Source: CAMAVK01 sp964362485 (GTDB lineage: Archaea > Nanobdellota > Nanobdellia > Woesearchaeales > GW2011-AR9). From it: a DNA stretch of 8,013 nucleotides. Below are positions 1-5,643 of the stretch, piece by piece. The stretch's first letter is position 1. Each line of letters opens with the position of its first letter. Where the stretch lies: positions 1 through 8,013 of the forward strand of contig CAYIEX010000079.1 in NCBI GenBank assembly GCA_964362485.1, written 5' to 3'. The position numbers and the translations under genes are program-made. The notes beneath the pieces were generated by a model. It saw only the letters and a list, made by a program, of their open reading frames with translations. It was not told the origin of the DNA and searched no databases.

Positions 1-1298
1 AAAATTCCGTAACCAATAAGCCTAAACCTATCGCCGACTCGTCGCGAAATTGTAATCCGATCCCCGACTTTCGCTACAATTGGTTTTTTCAGAACACACG
101 TAGTATTCTTCTTTGATGGATCTAACACCACACCAACAGTTGCGGCCGAATTCACATTCAGCATTAACACTTCATTTTTGGCAAGAGGTTTCACTTCCAC
201 CTCTTCTTTACTTCCAACAACTCTATCGAGTAAGTTCGTATCAAGTGAGATTTGATAATACACTTGTGGTAATTTTCCTGGGACTCCAACCAGCGACCCT
301 GTTAAAGAATCTGATTTGACAATCGTAGGATCAAGTGTTGTTCCAAGAGCCATACTTCCACCAGGACCAATTTCTCCTACGGGTGCTCCACCAGAAAAAA
401 TGGCCGTTATTTTCGTACGCAGCGGTTTCCAGACTTTCTTATTCTTTTCTTCCACCATGTATCCTGGAACAACTTCTATCTCGTCACCTACTTTAAATTG
501 GCCTTGTTTAACTGTCCCACCAAGAACACCGCCAACAAGCTTTGCTGGTTTAATGCCTGGTTTATTAATATCAAATGAACGAGCAACAAGCATGAGTGGT
601 TCTTTTGCTCCGTCGCGTAGAGGTGTTTTAATCGTGTCTTGGATCGCTTTTAAGAGCATGTCGATATTGACATTAGCACGTGCCGAAACTGGAATCACTG
701 GTGCATTCTTGAATTCTGTATCTGCCAGAAACTCTCGAATTTGTTTATAATTCTCAAGTGCTTCTTCCTTCGAAACCAGATCAATCTTGTTTTGAACAAC
801 GATAACATTTTTAATGCCGGTAATTTGCAGCGCCATCAAATGTTCCTTCGTTTGCGGCTGCGGACATTTCTCATTTGCAGCAACAAGAAGCAATGCACCA
901 TCAACAATTGCCGCTCCCGCAAGCATCGTTGCCATCAATGATTCGTGGCCAGGCGCATCAACAAGTGAAATCGTTCGAAGTTTTGCCGGTACACCATTGC
1001 ACTTCAAACATTTTTCTTTAGTTGTATAAAAATTACACTTAGAACAATGATTAATTGTAAAATCAGCATAGCCAAGGCGAATGGTAATACCCTTCTTTAA
1101 TTCTTCAGAATGTGTATCCGTCCACTTCCCAGAAAGTCTCTCCGTAAGCGTTGTTTTACCATGATCTACGTGACCAACAAGAGCAATATTAAGTTCAGGT
1201 TGGATAGAAATTTTTGCCGTTTTATGATGTTCTTTCGCTGCTTCTTTTGGCACTTCCACTACTTCGGAACTCACTTCTGCAGCTTTCTTTTTAACCAT
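1..1298 (-). CDS. eif2g: Translation initiation factor 2 subunit gamma (aIF2-gamma), 3' end cut by window edge
   Basis: This is the GTPase subunit of archaeal aIF2, which carries Met-tRNAi to the small ribosomal subunit. Reading from the ATG at 1298 gives 432 open codons to the window edge. All GTPase motifs are present: G1 GHVDHGKT (42-49), the switch I region KKGITIRLGYA (68-78), G3 DAPGHE (114-119), G4 NKID (170-173) and a G5-like SARANVNID (205-213). A zinc knuckle with Cys85, 88, 97 and 100 and the CPQPQT stretch (145-150) are specific to the eIF2-gamma branch and separate it from EF-Tu/aEF1A. Two beta-barrel domains follow. The visible end, RLIGYGI, is close to the usual C-terminus, so only a few residues are probably missing. 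The first 28 residues form a Lys/Glu-rich extension. A TATA-like box 25 nt upstream fits leaderless transcription from this ATG. Confidence 0.97.
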   Translation of the reverse strand, partial: MVKKKAAEVSSEVVEVPKEAAKEHHKTAKISIQPELNIALVGHVDHGKTTLTERLSGKWTDTHSEELKKGITIRLGYADFTINHCSKCNFYTTKEKCLKCNGVPAKLRTISLVDAPGHESLMATMLAGAAIVDGALLLVAANEKCPQPQTKEHLMALQITGIKNVIVVQNKIDLVSKEEALENYKQIREFLADTEFKNAPVIPVSARANVNIDMLLKAIQDTIKTPLRDGAKEPLMLVARSFDINKPGIKPAKLVGGVLGGTVKQGQFKVGDEIEVVPGYMVEEKNKKVWKPLRTKITAIFSGGAPVGEIGPGGSMALGTTLDPTIVKSDSLTGSLVGVPGKLPQVYYQISLDTNLLDRVVGSKEEVEVKPLAKNEVLMLNVNSAATVGVVLDPSKKNTTCVLKKPIVAKVGDRITISRRVGDRFRLIGYGI

Positions 1299-1317
1299 TC
1301 ACTAGAAGAACCGTGGC

Positions 1318-1328
1318 ATATTTATAAA
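1318..1328 (-). promoter_or_regulatory. TATA box of the aIF2-gamma gene
   Basis: The minus strand reads TTTATAAATAT, centred about 25 nt before the ATG at 1298. That spacing puts the transcription start at or next to the start codon, the pattern of leaderless archaeal messages. The box begins only about a dozen bases after the stop codon of the preceding gene, which suggests aIF2-gamma is transcribed independently of it. Confidence 0.7.
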
Positions 1329-1340
1329 GGTTTAGGGATT

Positions 1341-2300
1341 TCATTCGTACTTCTCCACACGTGCAAGTCTTGCCTTTAACGCCTCATCCTGTGCCCGCAA
1401 TTTCGCTTCTTCTGAATCGAGCGTTTGTTTATGATATTGGTGAATCTCCTGTGCAACTAAAGGAACTAAGCGTAATACTTGTAAGAGACTATGAGCTTCC
1501 TTCGTGTATAGTCCAAATGGTTTCTCTTCAAATTCTGAGCGCAAGAGCGATGCGACCATAGCGACAGGATTTTTTACTCCAGTATGTTTCTCAAAACCTG
1601 CTGATGTTGATATCCCAAATATTGTTCCAAAAATCTTGTTTTCAAATTGATACGATACAAATTGGTCCTGGTCCAAGAAAAATTCCTCGTCGACACCAAG
1701 ATACATTCTCCCTCTAATCCGGGTAAGGGGGAAATAAAGTTGTACTGCCGAAAATCTATCATTATGAGAAGAAGTCCAATTAAAAGTTAAATTAAATTTT
1801 AAAGCTCGATATTTCCATCCTAATAACCCCGGTAGGTAATGAAGCAAATGCTCCATACTAAAATATTTTTTTTCTACTTCAAATCCAAAAGTCTTTGGCA
1901 TCCAAGAAAGAGTATCGTCCTCATTTGGCAAATACGTATATGCAGCAAGCAAATATTTATTCACAAATCGCTCACCCGCTTTAAGCAATAGTCGAGGATA
2001 CTCTTTTTCTCGCTTGGCAACTGACAATTCCAAGAAATGAATTCTCTCGTTAATGCTTCCAAAATCACTATACTGCCCTTCACACACAACTGCTTCGAAT
2101 AGGCTGGCAGTTACACCAATCGCCCTAGTCGTTGGATCATCAACCAGTCTTGCTTGCAAATCACCAACAGTAGTGCCCACGCGCATACCACCATCTTTAA
2201 CAATAGAAGATCCAACCGCTCGCTCTAAAACCATGTTCATAATACGATCCGCTTCCTGTGGTGTAAGCTGATAATCAAGAATTTTTTGATCCAGTGCCAT
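1341..2300 (-). CDS. Hypothetical protein of 319 residues, family not recognised
   Basis: I do not recognise this protein. The frame extends upstream to a GTG at 2306, but the ATG at 2300 is preferred because a TATA-like box lies 27 nt upstream of it. The predicted product has no signal peptide or convincing membrane segment. The first part (to about residue 115) looks helical. The middle (about 120-230) is rich in aromatic residues and alternating hydrophobics such as KFNLTFNWTSS and AVQLYFPLTRIRGRMYLG, which suggests a beta-rich soluble domain. The last 45 residues are Glu/Lys/Ala-rich with heptad-like spacing and probably form a coiled coil. No zinc-binding or nucleotide-binding motif is visible. 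The gene lies between the kinase/phasin pair and aIF2-gamma on the same strand, with its own promoter. The long frame, its clean start and its promoter make it very likely real; its function is unknown. Confidence 0.85.
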   Translation of the reverse strand: MALDQKILDYQLTPQEADRIMNMVLERAVGSSIVKDGGMRVGTTVGDLQARLVDDPTTRAIGVTASLFEAVVCEGQYSDFGSINERIHFLELSVAKREKEYPRLLLKAGERFVNKYLLAAYTYLPNEDDTLSWMPKTFGFEVEKKYFSMEHLLHYLPGLLGWKYRALKFNLTFNWTSSHNDRFSAVQLYFPLTRIRGRMYLGVDEEFFLDQDQFVSYQFENKIFGTIFGISTSAGFEKHTGVKNPVAMVASLLRSEFEEKPFGLYTKEAHSLLQVLRLVPLVAQEIHQYHKQTLDSEEAKLRAQDEALKARLARVEKYE

Positions 2301-2321
2301 TACCACTACTATAGAGAAAGT

Positions 2322-2332
2322 ACTTTTTAAAG
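2322..2332 (-). promoter_or_regulatory. TATA-like box of the 319-residue hypothetical gene
   Basis: The minus strand reads CTTTAAAAAGT, centred about 27 nt before the ATG at 2300. This spacing supports the ATG rather than the in-frame GTG at 2306 as the start. Nearly the same sequence precedes the tRNA gene at 4721-4730. Confidence 0.6.
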
Positions 2333-2339
2333 ATTCTTG

Positions 2340-2347
2340 TAAAAAAT
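2340..2347 (-). terminator. Oligo-T terminator after the kinase/phasin pair
   Basis: The minus strand has a run of six T (ATAATTTTTTA) about 30 nt after the stop codon of the phasin-like gene. Archaeal RNA polymerase terminates at such T-runs without needing a hairpin. The run lies just upstream of the next gene's promoter, a sensible place for a transcript boundary. Confidence 0.45.
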
Positions 2348-2375
2348 TATCTATCTTCCGTAAATAAAGAAACCA

Positions 2376-2723
2376 TCACCTCCCCCTCACCTTCCTCTTC
2401 ATTTTACTCCACGTACTTTCTTTCTTCCGCCCAAGCTTGCGAGCCACACGGTCCTTTAAAACGCGGGAAGCTCGAGTAAACTCACGTTTCTTCACAAGAC
2501 CCGATTTATCAAGTGCGTCCGCTAAATGTCCTTCCACTGTCTTTAGCACATCTTTACTAACTTTTTCAGAATTTCGAACAAGTTCTTCAGCCAGTTTTCT
2601 ACTCTCAGGTTCATTTAATTTCAATTCCTTACTCACCGCGTTTGCAATGGAACGCGCTTTTTCAATACTCAGTAATCCTAATCCATATCCTGTCTTCACT
2701 GCTTTCTTTACACTCTCTTTCAT
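2376..2723 (-). CDS. Small phasin-like helical protein (COG3937-type), partner of the ABC1 kinase
   Basis: The product is about 115 residues, charged and almost entirely helical. The order of elements (GYGLGLLSIEKA, then a helix, KLNEPESRKLAEELV, then VEGHLADALDKSGLVKKREF) matches small proteins annotated as phasins or polyhydroxyalkanoate synthesis regulators (COG3937), in which a conserved helical hairpin is followed by a basic tail. That name comes from homology; granule binding is not implied here. The tail (about 80-115) is strongly Lys/Arg-rich. The frame begins with ATGs at 2729 and 2723. A strong Shine-Dalgarno (AAGGAGG) leaves only 2 nt before the first but 8 nt before the second, so 2723 is preferred. 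The ATG at 2729 would overlap the kinase stop by 4 bases. The gene is translationally coupled to the kinase, a pairing I recall from other prokaryotes. Confidence 0.82.
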   Translation of the reverse strand: MKESVKKAVKTGYGLGLLSIEKARSIANAVSKELKLNEPESRKLAEELVRNSEKVSKDVLKTVEGHLADALDKSGLVKKREFTRASRVLKDRVARKLGRKKESTWSKMKRKVRGR

Positions 2724-2725
2724 TA

Positions 2726-4378
2726 TCATCGCCTCCTTTTCATGTAAAAATAAACCAAGGGCACACTCGCCCCAATCATGATATAACTAATGGGTACACT
2801 ACCAAATGTATATTTCCCCTCAGCATAGAGTAACACACTCGCGCCAATAATGAGTGCCGCAATAATCATTCCTACACTTCGCTGCATCATCACGTGCTCC
2901 ATCCTTTTTTCCATCACTTCAAATTGTTGAACATGATTGTCGGGCGGTTGCACTTGCTCCAGTCGTTCAATAATTTTAACAATATGCTCAGGCAAATCCA
3001 GTAGCAAGTCGCGGTGGGCAAACGCTGTCTTTTGTAACCGTTTTGCAATATTAACTGGCGAATAATTTTTTCGCACATACTCATTGGCAAACTTCTCCAG
3101 ACCAGCAGCGATTTTGAACTTGGGATCCAGTCGTACTGCAAGCCCCTCAGCTTGATAAATCGCTTTTGCCATCAAAATATGATTCGGGTCAAATAGAATC
3201 CCCTTGCGTGCGCCAAGTGCAATGACACTATAAAGTACTTTTCCCGCACTGCGCTCCCCAATGGAGTGTGAGTATACATCCCGCAACAGCGGCAATGCCT
3301 CTTCTTTAAATGAAGCCAAATCCGCATGGTCTGTGCTTTTTGCAAGCGACACAATAATTCCAAAACTCTTGTTCTCATCTTTATCAGCAAGTGAAGAAAT
3401 AAAATGAATCACTTTATGGCGATCATCTTCACTCAGTTCACCCATAATCCCAAAATCAAGGTAGACCAGAGTCCCATCTTTGCGAACGAAAATATTGGCG
3501 GGGTGGGGATCCGCATGGAAAAATCCGTGCCCTAACGCTTGCTCCAAAATTGATGTAAAATAAGTCATTACCATCTGCGATATATTCACTTTATAGAGAG
3601 CAAGCGCTGTGGTGTCATCCATCTTCACGCCACGAACATATTCCATCGTCAAAACATGGCGTGAACTATACGCGGGATAAATCGAGGGCACATACAGCCC
3701 CCTTTTCTCTTTCATTGCGTCCCGCAATCGTGCCGCATTGTGTGCTTCGATTTGAAAATCTAACTCACGTCGTGTCCACAGCGCAAACTCTTTCACAACT
3801 TCAACCGGCCGAAAGTTACGCGCCCCAGTAACGTGATCTTCGACAGCTTGGGCAATCGTAAAGAGAATATCCAAGTCTGCATCAATTGTCTCTTTTATGT
3901 GGGGCCGCTGCACTTTTACAGCTACTTTTGTTCCATCGTAAAGTGTTGCTTCATGGACTTGAGCAATGGATGCTGCCGCAAGTGGTTCGGGTTTAAACGA
4001 TTTAAAGATCTTCTCCAGTGGTTTACCAAGATCCTCCTCAATCACATTTCTTATTTCACAGAACGCAACAGCTGGAACATGATCTTGTAATTTGGAAAAC
4101 TCTTTACAATATGCTTCGGGAATAAGATCAGGGCGTAATGATAACAATTGGCCTAGTTTCACAAATGTTGGACCCAGTCGTTCTAAGCTTTCACGTATAC
4201 GCACAGCTTGAAGGGCATCTTCATTTTCGAGTGGCGTAGAAATTTTAATCCGATGTAAAAAAGGTAAATAACGGCGAAGATGCGACTTTTGAATGTAATA
4301 TCCAAAACCAAGACCAGCAAGTTCTTTAAGAATTCGGCGAAATCGTACAATATCCCTAATCTCTTGTTTGAGTCCCAT
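2726..4378 (-). CDS. ABC1/AarF/UbiB-family atypical kinase with C-terminal membrane anchor
   Basis: This is a 550-residue member of the ABC1/UbiB protein-kinase-like family, at full length. Visible motifs in order are the KxGQ motif (K74-Q77, KLGQLLSLRPDLIP), the family's Ala-rich loop AAASIAQVH (134-142), the lysine of VAVKVQRP (K155), ELD (205-207), the hinge TMEYVRGVK, the catalytic loop HADPHPAN (288-295) and the metal-binding DFG (308-310). All key residues are intact. Two hydrophobic helices (about 502-519 and 528-546) end in KRRR and should anchor the protein in the membrane. Family members act as ATPases/kinases linked to isoprenoid lipid or quinone metabolism. The substrate here is unknown and ubiquinone synthesis is unlikely in an archaeon, so no ubiB symbol is given. 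The frame extends one codon to a GTG at 4381, but the ATG at 4378 is the more natural start. The gene overlaps the downstream phasin-like gene. Confidence 0.95.
   Translation of the reverse strand: MGLKQEIRDIVRFRRILKELAGLGFGYYIQKSHLRRYLPFLHRIKISTPLENEDALQAVRIRESLERLGPTFVKLGQLLSLRPDLIPEAYCKEFSKLQDHVPAVAFCEIRNVIEEDLGKPLEKIFKSFKPEPLAAASIAQVHEATLYDGTKVAVKVQRPHIKETIDADLDILFTIAQAVEDHVTGARNFRPVEVVKEFALWTRRELDFQIEAHNAARLRDAMKEKRGLYVPSIYPAYSSRHVLTMEYVRGVKMDDTTALALYKVNISQMVMTYFTSILEQALGHGFFHADPHPANIFVRKDGTLVYLDFGIMGELSEDDRHKVIHFISSLADKDENKSFGIIVSLAKSTDHADLASFKEEALPLLRDVYSHSIGERSAGKVLYSVIALGARKGILFDPNHILMAKAIYQAEGLAVRLDPKFKIAAGLEKFANEYVRKNYSPVNIAKRLQKTAFAHRDLLLDLPEHIVKIIERLEQVQPPDNHVQQFEVMEKRMEHVMMQRSVGMIIAALIIGASVLLYAEGKYTFGSVPISYIMIGASVPLVYFYMKRRR
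2732..2738 (-). promoter_or_regulatory. Strong Shine-Dalgarno of the phasin-like gene
   Basis: The minus strand reads AAGGAGG inside the last codons of the kinase gene. It is 2 nt from the first ATG (2729) and 8 nt from the second (2723), so it favours the second. It contrasts with the leaderless starts of most genes in this window, as expected for an internal cistron. Confidence 0.75.
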
Positions 4379-4404
4379 CACCTAAAAAAACAAGTGATCA
4401 GAAA

Positions 4405-4415
4405 CTATATAAAAG
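4405..4415 (-). promoter_or_regulatory. TATA box of the ABC1 kinase/phasin operon
   Basis: The minus strand reads CTTTTATATAG, centred about 31 nt before the ATG at 4378. The predicted leader is only a few nucleotides. The box lies between the S17e stop codon and the kinase start, so the kinase and phasin-like genes appear to form their own transcription unit. Confidence 0.65.
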
Positions 4416-4441
4416 TAATGGTAAAAGAGTGATAAAGAACT

Positions 4442-4630
4442 CTATTCTTCCCGCTTTTTAAGTCGAGTAAGATATCCTGCAATAACATTGCGCATTTTCT
4501 TACTTGGAATAACCGTATTTTGAGCCATTTTTTCTTTATTAGCTACAAAGTCAGCGGTGAATTTTTCCCCGTGAACTTTCATAATATCACGTGTTTTTCG
4601 TTTAACGTAAGTCGTTTTGATTCTTCCCAT
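4442..4630 (-). CDS. rps17e: Small ribosomal subunit protein S17e (eS17)
   Basis: This 62-residue basic protein matches archaeal S17e across its whole length. It has the N-terminal MGRIKTTYVKRKTRDI, the central KFTADFVANK and the C-terminal SKKMRNVIAGYLTRLKKR. It is an archaeal/eukaryotic small-subunit ribosomal protein with no bacterial counterpart, so it is one of the clearest taxonomic markers here. The length is normal for archaea (about 60-70 residues). A TATA box 28 nt upstream supports leaderless expression from the ATG at 4630. The gene is head-to-head with the initiator tRNA gene, with about 120 bp between them. Confidence 0.96.
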   Translation of the reverse strand: MGRIKTTYVKRKTRDIMKVHGEKFTADFVANKEKMAQNTVIPSKKMRNVIAGYLTRLKKREE

Positions 4631-4653
4631 AGAATATCAAGTTTCAGAGTTTA

Positions 4654-4663
4654 TTTATAAATA
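4654..4663 (-). promoter_or_regulatory. TATA box of rps17e
   Basis: The minus strand reads TATTTATAAA, about 28 nt before the S17e ATG. The sequence and spacing closely resemble the aIF2-gamma promoter (TTTATAAATA at -25), so the two translation genes share a promoter style. Confidence 0.7.
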
Positions 4664-4720
4664 TTGTGGTGTGTAAAGCGGTTATTAGGTGCAATCAAAA
4701 TAACCATATTCAAACCAAAG

Positions 4721-4730
4721 CTTTTTAAAG
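4721..4730 (+). promoter_or_regulatory. TATA-like box of the initiator tRNA gene
   Basis: CTTTTTAAAG is centred about 28 nt before the mature tRNA 5' end at 4754, which predicts a transcript starting a few bases upstream of it. A second AT-rich stretch at 4737-4749 is too close to serve, because it would place the start inside the tRNA. Confidence 0.5.
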
Positions 4731-4792
4731 AATCCCCTTTTTAAATTTAGTACAGCGGGGTAGGGAAGCTAGGAGTACCCGATGGGCTCATA

Positions 4793-4812
4793 TGGTCTCC
4801 AAGACCCTGGAC
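4793..4812 (+). other. tRNA intron 1 (20 nt, canonical position 37/38)
   Basis: Removal joins A37 (4792) to A38 (4813) and restores the 7-nt loop CTCATAA and the stem ATGGG/CCCAT. The intron folds into a hairpin, GGTCT (4794-4798) with AGACC (4802-4806) and loop CCA. Between this hairpin and the anticodon stem each side has exactly 7 nt (4787-4793 and 4807-4813). This is the 4-plus-3 geometry of a bulge-helix-bulge substrate, with cuts falling at TA|T and AC|A. The central helix is weak: only C4787-G4810 and U4788-G4809 pair. Confidence 0.75.
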
Positions 4813-4818
4813 ACCCAT

Positions 4819-4841
4819 ACCAGATCAACTCTGGAGGGTAA
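4819..4841 (+). other. tRNA intron 2 (23 nt, position 43/44)
   Basis: Removal joins the anticodon stem end CCCAT (4814-4818) to a normal 5-nt variable loop AGATC (4842-4846). The intron contains a 5-bp hairpin, CCAGA (4820-4824) with TCTGG (4830-4834). ACCC (4813-4816) can pair with GGGT (4836-4839), giving a 4-bp central helix flanked by the 3-nt bulges ATA (4817-4819) and AAA (4840-4842). Cutting after the second base of each bulge gives exactly these borders. A4835 is unpaired, so the motif is relaxed. Borders shifted by one base (4820-4842) give the same product. Confidence 0.68.
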
Positions 4842-5538
4842 AGATCGGTGGTTCAAATCCATCCCCCGCTAGTTTTTCTTTAAAATAGATCGATTGTTTA
4901 ATCTTAGTTATGTTCTTTGGATGTGAAGTACCAATTAATTTCATCCATTGTTCAAAATTATTATTGCCATTCAAATCAATTCTATTAATTACCGTAAATC
5001 CCTTCTCATTTCTCTTGTCTGGGACTCCATATTCACAGATGGTTGGTTTAAACCCCTTGCTGCGTAAAAAAAAATCAATCTCTTTAATTATATTTTTTGA
5101 GCGAGAACATCCCGAAATAATGGGATATTTTCCGTTTCTGAATTTGTAACAGAAGTCAGTATCTGCAATGCCTCGTATATAAAAAGAAGAATAATTAACA
5201 TTATTTTTAATCCAGAGCGGAACTTTAATCTCTATTTTTGGACTCTCTTGCAGCCCTATTGAAAGCAAATATTCAACTAATTGCTTTGAGTAAATAGAGA
5301 CTCCATAAAGCCTATTCGAGCTTAGTAAACGTGGTTTAACTTTAACGAAAAATAATTTTTTAAATAATGGTGCAATTATTGATTGATAGTATTCTTGCTC
5401 ATCTTGTGGATTACCGGCACAAAAGATATGGTATTCATTTTTCGTATGTCTAATTTTAATATAGCCATCACCTGCAAGAACACCACAAAGGTATGCTAAA
5501 TCAGGATTAAGAGAAGGAAATTTAACCTCATTTTTCAT
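4825..5538 (-). CDS. LAGLIDADG homing endonuclease, overlapping the tRNA gene
   Basis: This 237-residue protein is a single-chain LAGLIDADG endonuclease, which makes double-strand breaks at a long recognition site. The first motif is AYLCGVLAGDGYI (15-27, acidic D24) and the second SSFYIRGIADTDF (117-129, acidic D128), about 100 residues apart. Both catalytic acidic positions are kept, although the usual final glycine of the second motif is Phe129. Gene length is normal for the family. The gene is visibly AT-rich and rich in Asn, Lys and Ile compared with its neighbours, consistent with lateral arrival. It is convergent with the initiator tRNA: residues 223-237 (from LAGDGFEPP) are the antisense translation of the tRNA 3' half, and the TGA lies in intron 2. 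These last residues are probably not part of the ancestral fold. The start is the ATG at 5538, with AT-rich sequence (5556-5567) about 24 nt upstream. Confidence 0.92.
   Translation of the reverse strand: MKNEVKFPSLNPDLAYLCGVLAGDGYIKIRHTKNEYHIFCAGNPQDEQEYYQSIIAPLFKKLFFVKVKPRLLSSNRLYGVSIYSKQLVEYLLSIGLQESPKIEIKVPLWIKNNVNYSSFYIRGIADTDFCYKFRNGKYPIISGCSRSKNIIKEIDFFLRSKGFKPTICEYGVPDKRNEKGFTVINRIDLNGNNNFEQWMKLIGTSHPKNITKIKQSIYFKEKLAGDGFEPPIFTLQS
4872..4880 (+). terminator. Oligo-T terminator of the tRNA gene
   Basis: Immediately after the discriminator base the plus strand reads GTTTTTCTT, a T-run typical of archaeal tRNA transcription ends. It lies inside the 3' part of the homing endonuclease gene, which is on the other strand. 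Confidence 0.6.
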
Positions 5539-5555
5539 AAATCATCTTTCTTTTG

Positions 5556-5567
5556 TTTATTAATTAT
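5556..5567 (-). promoter_or_regulatory. Possible TATA box of the homing endonuclease gene
   Basis: The minus strand reads AATAATTAATAAA, centred about 24 nt before the ATG at 5538. The composition suits a TATA box, but the surrounding DNA is also AT-rich, so the call is tentative. Confidence 0.4.
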
Positions 5568-5610
5568 TGCTGGACTTGACCAGTGGGGAGTGGGTTTTTG
5601 GAGCACAGAA

Positions 5611-5620
5611 ATACATAAAA
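5611..5620 (+). promoter_or_regulatory. TATA-like box of adk
   Basis: ATACATAAAA is centred about 28 nt before the ATG at 5644, supporting leaderless transcription from that codon. It lies inside the coding sequence that would exist if translation began at the upstream in-frame ATG (5590), so it argues against that longer form. Confidence 0.5.
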
Positions 5621-5643
5621 ACTTCGCCTTACACAATTCTACC

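Larger units (their letters stand above)
4754..4871 (+). tRNA. Initiator tRNA-Met (CAT) with two apparent introns
   Basis: The acceptor arms AGCGGGG (4754-4760) and CCCCGCT (4864-4870) pair perfectly, with discriminator A4871 and no encoded CCA. The D arm is 4763-4780, the anticodon stem 5' strand ATGGG 4782-4786, and the loop begins CTCATA with anticodon CAT at 4789-4791. The T arm is GGTGG/TTCAAAT/CCATC (4847-4863). Initiator hallmarks are the A1:U72 pair, three consecutive G:C pairs at the base of the anticodon stem (GGG with CCC at 4814-4816) and the T loop TTCAAAT. Two extra segments interrupt it: 4793-4812 after A37, and 4819-4841 between the anticodon stem and a variable loop AGATC. 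Removing 43 nt leaves a 75-nt tRNA that aligns arm for arm with the haloarchaeal initiator tRNA as I recall it. The tRNA identity is firm; the exact intron borders are inferred. Confidence 0.9.

Noticed and set aside
316..750. Plus-strand open frame of 144 residues
   Set aside because: It is antisense to aIF2-gamma, whose conserved motifs are certain; the Pro/Ser-rich translation is a shadow of the real frame.
2347..2376. Nine-codon frame starting at 2376 (minus) directly after a GGAGGTG sequence
   Set aside because: It is very short, overlaps the stop codon of the phasin-like gene, and shows no sign of being a real leader peptide; the GGAGG there is part of the codons for Arg-Gly-Arg.
4819..4846. 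Long class II variable arm (tRNA-Leu/Ser type) in place of a second intron
   Set aside because: The hairpin CCAGA/TCTGG resembles such an arm, but 11 extra bases follow it. The anticodon CAT, A1:U72 and GGG/CCC stem identify an initiator tRNA, which has a 5-nt variable loop.
4858..4872. A third LAGDG motif near the endonuclease C-terminus
   Set aside because: These codons are the antisense of the tRNA acceptor end; the resemblance to LAGLIDADG is a coincidence of the acceptor sequence.
5590..5643. Longer adenylate kinase starting at the ATG at 5590
   Set aside because: The 18 extra residues precede the conserved MNLLFLGPP start and cover the likely TATA box. The ATG at 5644 fits both family and promoter.
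5539..5643. Attachment-site duplicate of the tRNA 3' end beyond the endonuclease gene
   Set aside because: I looked for a second copy of the T-arm/acceptor sequence here and found none, so an integrase-type insertion is not supported.
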